Below, piece after piece: positions 60,701 through 64,000 of a DNA stretch of 64,000 nt. Position 1 is the stretch's first letter. Each line of letters opens with the position of its first letter. A model generated the notes under the pieces. That model made no database searches. It was not told the DNA's origin and saw nothing but the letters and a program-made list of their open reading frames with translations. A program made the position numbers and the translations under genes. This DNA comes from Carallia brachiata (Eukaryota > Streptophyta > Magnoliopsida > Malpighiales > Rhizophoraceae), in contig JADCRB010000025.1 of assembly GCA_021464245.1 (NCBI GenBank), positions 2,702,245 to 2,766,244 on the forward strand, written 5' to 3'.

Positions 60701-63427
60701 GAAACAAAGTGGAGAAAGTTAATATACACGACTGGCAAAAATACCTGGTAAACAGCCTCAACTACAATGTAACGCCTTAGTTTCTTAGCCCGCTCGTTCT
60801 CTGCAGTAATTTTTTCCAATGTATTTCGTAATGATTCCATGTCATTGTGCTTGAAGTAAACAATTGTGCTTCTAGAAAGATAGAGACCATTCTGAATGCC
60901 CCAATGGACTCCCTCGTCACTGTGAAAATGACAAAATTTAGCTGCATTTATACTGTGTTGTGCATGGATGACAGATCAGTAAGTTTCTTCAAGCATAGGT
61001 TCTAAAACAGAAAAAAGCCTACATCAGGATCTGGGATATTGCGCGTTTGCCAAGAACAGAGTGACTGAATGCAAAAACATCAATCAACACTCCCATCTAG
61101 AGATGAAAACCAAATATTTCTAACAAAAAGTGAAAATAATTGACCAGGGACAGCTAGGACATATGCTATGATCAGTCCTCCTAGAAGATGTTGACACCTT
61201 TCTACACTCCTAAAATGTGACAATTAAAACACCAAATTAACAGAAAATGGAATTCAACCTTATTCACAAATGAATCCTTCTTAACAAGATTATGTGGTAG
61301 AACTACACAATAGTACTAATTAAACAGTCAGGTACAGGTGCACTCACACAACAATGACATCTCCTTTTTTGCAAAAGCATGGAATTGCACTGAACATAGT
61401 GGAAAGTCCATACGAATAGAGAATTGAATCAGGAGTCCCCAAAAACTTTGCTATTCTGGCTTCACAATCAAGGTGCACATCTATGGAAAAGATGAATGCT
61501 TAGAAGTTTTGAGTGCCAAAAAGTTAAAAGAAAACCTTCAAGCTGCTTCATTTCAAAATAGTTTCACATTGAATCTCACCAATTGTTCCATAAAAGCCAC
61601 GAGGACCACACGAACCAACACCATATTTTTCCAACGCAGAGGTGCATGACTCCTGAGATAAAACTTCATTACAATTTTTCCGATTATAAATAACTTTGGG
61701 GAAACAAAGATGCAGAGAATATATTTTCTTACGAGTAGTTTCTCATGTCCTACTAATCCAAGATAATTAGCAGACGCAAAGTTCACAACTTCTTTCCCAT
61801 TGATTATTGTGTGAGGCCCTGCAGCACTGCATAAGAGGGCAACAAATAATGTGGGATGCTGTAAAAAAGATTAATTCCATTAATACTCAACTCAAATCAA
61901 CCTAAACCTCATTTTTAATGGAGGTGGTCTTGAAGAATATTTTCCACCATTGACTTCTATTGTGAGCTACCAAAAACTAATGTTTCACTTAAAAAGGTTC
62001 CATTACTGTATATATGTTTGTTGACTAAAGCCAGGAAGAAATACTTGGAAAAGGGGGAAAAAAAGCAATCTGAAATGGACAGAACAAAGAGAGGACATAA
62101 CATATAGCAAATGCTTTTCTTCTCCATGACAATTAATAGCAAACAACGATTCAAGCAGATAAATGGTTCTGATGAAAATCAGATAAGAATTCTATGCAGG
62201 AATGAGGAATGTGCTCACCTTTCCAGGACCGGAGGCTCGTATTGCATTTCTTCTGTAATAGGAGGAATAAGGGACTCTGGAACCCATTCATCACATAATT
62301 CATCAATTTCCTATTGACATCAGACAACAATTTCAGTAACAAAAAGTGAGCACAGCATTATAAACATCAGAAAGGATGGTAATAAAGCAGAAAAAGAAAC
62401 AAATTTTTACCAGACTAGCAGAAAACAATGGTATCAAGTAGAATATACCCAAAGTAGGATGCAAACAGCAACAACAGCAAAGATCAAAGGAACGCAACGT
62501 GATAAAGAAATAGATAATCTGATGTTGGAATACACATTCTGCCTCTCTTTAACTTTTTTTTTTTTAATTTTGGGCTTGAAAAAAGTACAACCGATACACT
62601 TTGAGTATTTCAGGAAAAGCACTTTATCAACATCAAGATATGTGAAAGCCTTAACTTCCAACCTCCCAAACTCATCGAACAGCTAGAACACCCCATTTTT
62701 GGCAAGAATAACCCTATAAGCAATATCTGCAAGCTAAAGTATTACCAATCTTTTACAAATTATAATCTTTTTCAATATATTTTTTTTTAATTTGCACTTT
62801 CCAAAATTTGCAGTAGTATAAAATTTATCCAAGGGACAGTTGAAGCGCACTAACACATAACATGGAGGCTAACTGACATCAGTGCACTTATTGGTGAGTA
62901 TGGAGACCAAAGCAGTAGTGTTGACTACTAAATACCAAACAAAATATAGACAAACAAATCCTGACACATATTTGCTGCCAAGTTCTCATGAAAATTGGAT
63001 TCTATAATAGATAGGACATATCTGCTTTAAGCATAGAGCTGAATTTAATCCTAAGGATTCTAATGTAGGCTTCTGTTTGAAGGACAGAATAGAATCCGAA
63101 GGCAGAACAAACCTTCTTCGTTAACGGTCGCTTGGGGGGCTTGTAACTTTTCTGGGAAAGTAAGAAAAGAATAACCACTAGAAGAAGACCCTCAACAAAA
63201 AGATGCCCTGCAACAAAGAACCAAAAGAAAATCAAGAGTTAATTGCACAATTAGCAGCTATGGCATACTAACAGAACAATGGATTTCAAATTGAAACAGT
63301 AAACAAAAACTAAAATCTTACCTCCAATAGGAACACCAAATACAACAGCTCGAGTAGAGGGAGCATTCAAAGCCAATGTCATCCACTCCAAAGTATTATT
63401 CACAATTTGCACAACAGCCGACGCCAT
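57785..63427 (-). CDS. LCB1: LCB1 subunit of serine palmitoyltransferase, 12 exons, frameshifted last exon
   Basis: With LCB2 in the ER membrane, LCB1 condenses serine and palmitoyl-CoA, the first step of sphingolipid synthesis. Exons: 63322-63427, 63113-63207, 62219-62310, 61733-61826, 61580-61652, 61348-61480, 60745-60919, 59612-59752, 59444-59539, 59130-59271, 58159-58286, then 57959 downward. The first eleven are GT-AG and in phase over 425 codons. A membrane segment lies at about residues 38-52 ([14 protein letters not shown]). [16 protein letters not shown] contains Cys144, the counterpart of human Cys133. [16 protein letters not shown] lacks the PLP lysine, as expected of LCB1. In exon 12 two single-base losses (near 57900 and 57875) turn the tail after STLDKC into [13 protein letters not shown], stopping at 57831-57833. 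The ancestral frame ([15 protein letters not shown]) ran to 57785, which would give about 483 residues. Confidence 0.9.
58481..58860 (+). pseudogene. hAT transposase C-terminal relic in LCB1 intron 10
   Basis: Lies antisense in the intron between 58286 and 59130. Reads [20 protein letters not shown], then a likely intron (GTATG at 58559, AG near 58640), then [16 protein letters not shown]. After a frameshift comes [20 protein letters not shown]. The order matches the dimerisation-region tail of plant hAT transposases (RNRLxHxRLxxLVxVxYNLRL, IDYExIDKT, EEE, LDY). No upstream transposase remains. Confidence 0.55.
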
Positions 63428-64000
63428 TGTAGCTAAGTTCCAATATGCAAAGAGACTTTCGAGCCTCAGTCAAATCTACCAAAAGTTCTCACTTGAAGCA
63501 CTGCAAAACAACATCTCGCTGTTACCATGAAGGCATATATATTTGTGATAGGCCCAGAGAATGACAATGACAGTCGTCTTGTTTTTTTTAGGTTCATCAA
63601 GAGGCCCATTAGGCCATGACAACATAGCATACCCCTTTCCTTTCCCATAAATCCCACATTCACCTCCCCGGATTTGAGCTTGACACCTCCAATATAGATG
63701 TCTAGCCTCTAAACCATCGGCGGCAGTCTTCTTAATACACATATTTCATATATGCACACACAAGTAACATGAATATAAATGCATTTGTGAACCATTTTCT
63801 TCCCCTTTTTTCAATAACAAAGGTCCATGCTATCGGCAGAAGACCAATTGTTGATTCGATACGACTTCTACAACTACAACGCATACTCTATGTCAATTCA
63901 TCTGGAAAAAGCAGTTTTTGCAATAGTAACAGCGAAACATAAAAGAATTGCGGTTAATAATCATGACATCTCTTGTTTTTCATAATTATCAGACAACTCT
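63428..64000. other. 5' flank of LCB1
   Basis: Presumed promoter and leader of LCB1. Includes the SINE-like piece given separately. Confidence 0.4.
63585..63728 (-). mobile_element. tRNA-derived SINE-like element upstream of LCB1
   Basis: On the minus strand, A-box-like GATGGTTTAGAGGCTAGACA (63700-63719) is followed by B-box-like CAAGCTCAAATCCGG (63669-63683), about 30 bases apart as in polymerase III genes. The body ends at an A run (63583-63590 on the complement). Within about 300 bases of the LCB1 start codon. Confidence 0.45.

Overview
The window reads as nuclear DNA from a eudicot plant. Genes are intron-rich with GT-AG splice sites, intergenic DNA is very AT-rich and full of small transposon relics, and the recognisable proteins are plant versions: a PER47-type class III peroxidase, plant LCB1, GINS PSF2, an SFT2-like protein, a SYP2 syntaxin fragment and a FAR1-type MULE gene. 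No prokaryotic, organellar, rRNA, tRNA or CRISPR feature was found. All gene calls come from hand-spliced exons and recalled family motifs; nothing was searched.

Layout. (1) 0.7-3.0 kb, minus: SFT2-like vesicle-transport gene whose last exon lies outside the window. (2) 3.1-7.9 kb: AT-rich intergenic DNA with a foldback element, a ~100-bp degenerate repeat and a syntaxin (SYP2) N-terminal fragment. (3) 7.9-11.1 kb, minus: four-exon peroxidase 47-like gene, with a frame break between its probable signal peptide and the mature protein. (4) 11.1-21.1 kb: gene-poor DNA with foldback elements, hairpins, a degenerate repeat array (15.0-17.1 kb), SINE-like pieces and one 41-codon ORF. (5) 21.1-23.8 kb, minus: an intron-containing but decayed copy of GINS subunit PSF2. 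(6) 23.8-57.2 kb: the main structure, a tandem segmental duplication of about four units. Each unit carries a single-exon, compact TFIIS-like gene on the plus strand (ATG at 25426, 33046, 38665, 55442). Copies 1, 2 and 4 are open; copy 3 is frameshifted. Transposon insertions distinguish the units and several have a matching empty site in a sister unit. Unit 4 is split by ~9.4 kb of foreign sequence holding a degenerate GTGTCATA-motif array and a FAR1/MULE pseudogene. (7) 57.8-63.4 kb, minus: LCB1, subunit of serine palmitoyltransferase, 12 exons, with a frameshifted last exon and a hAT transposase relic in an intron.

The genes do not form one pathway. They cover vesicle traffic, the cell wall, DNA replication, transcript elongation and sphingolipid synthesis. 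The most interesting parts are the TFIIS-like array, with signs of gene conversion and copy decay, and the repeat array beside the FAR1-type MULE. Small indels break several otherwise well-conserved genes here. Real decay and base-level assembly error are both possible, and only reads or transcripts can separate them.
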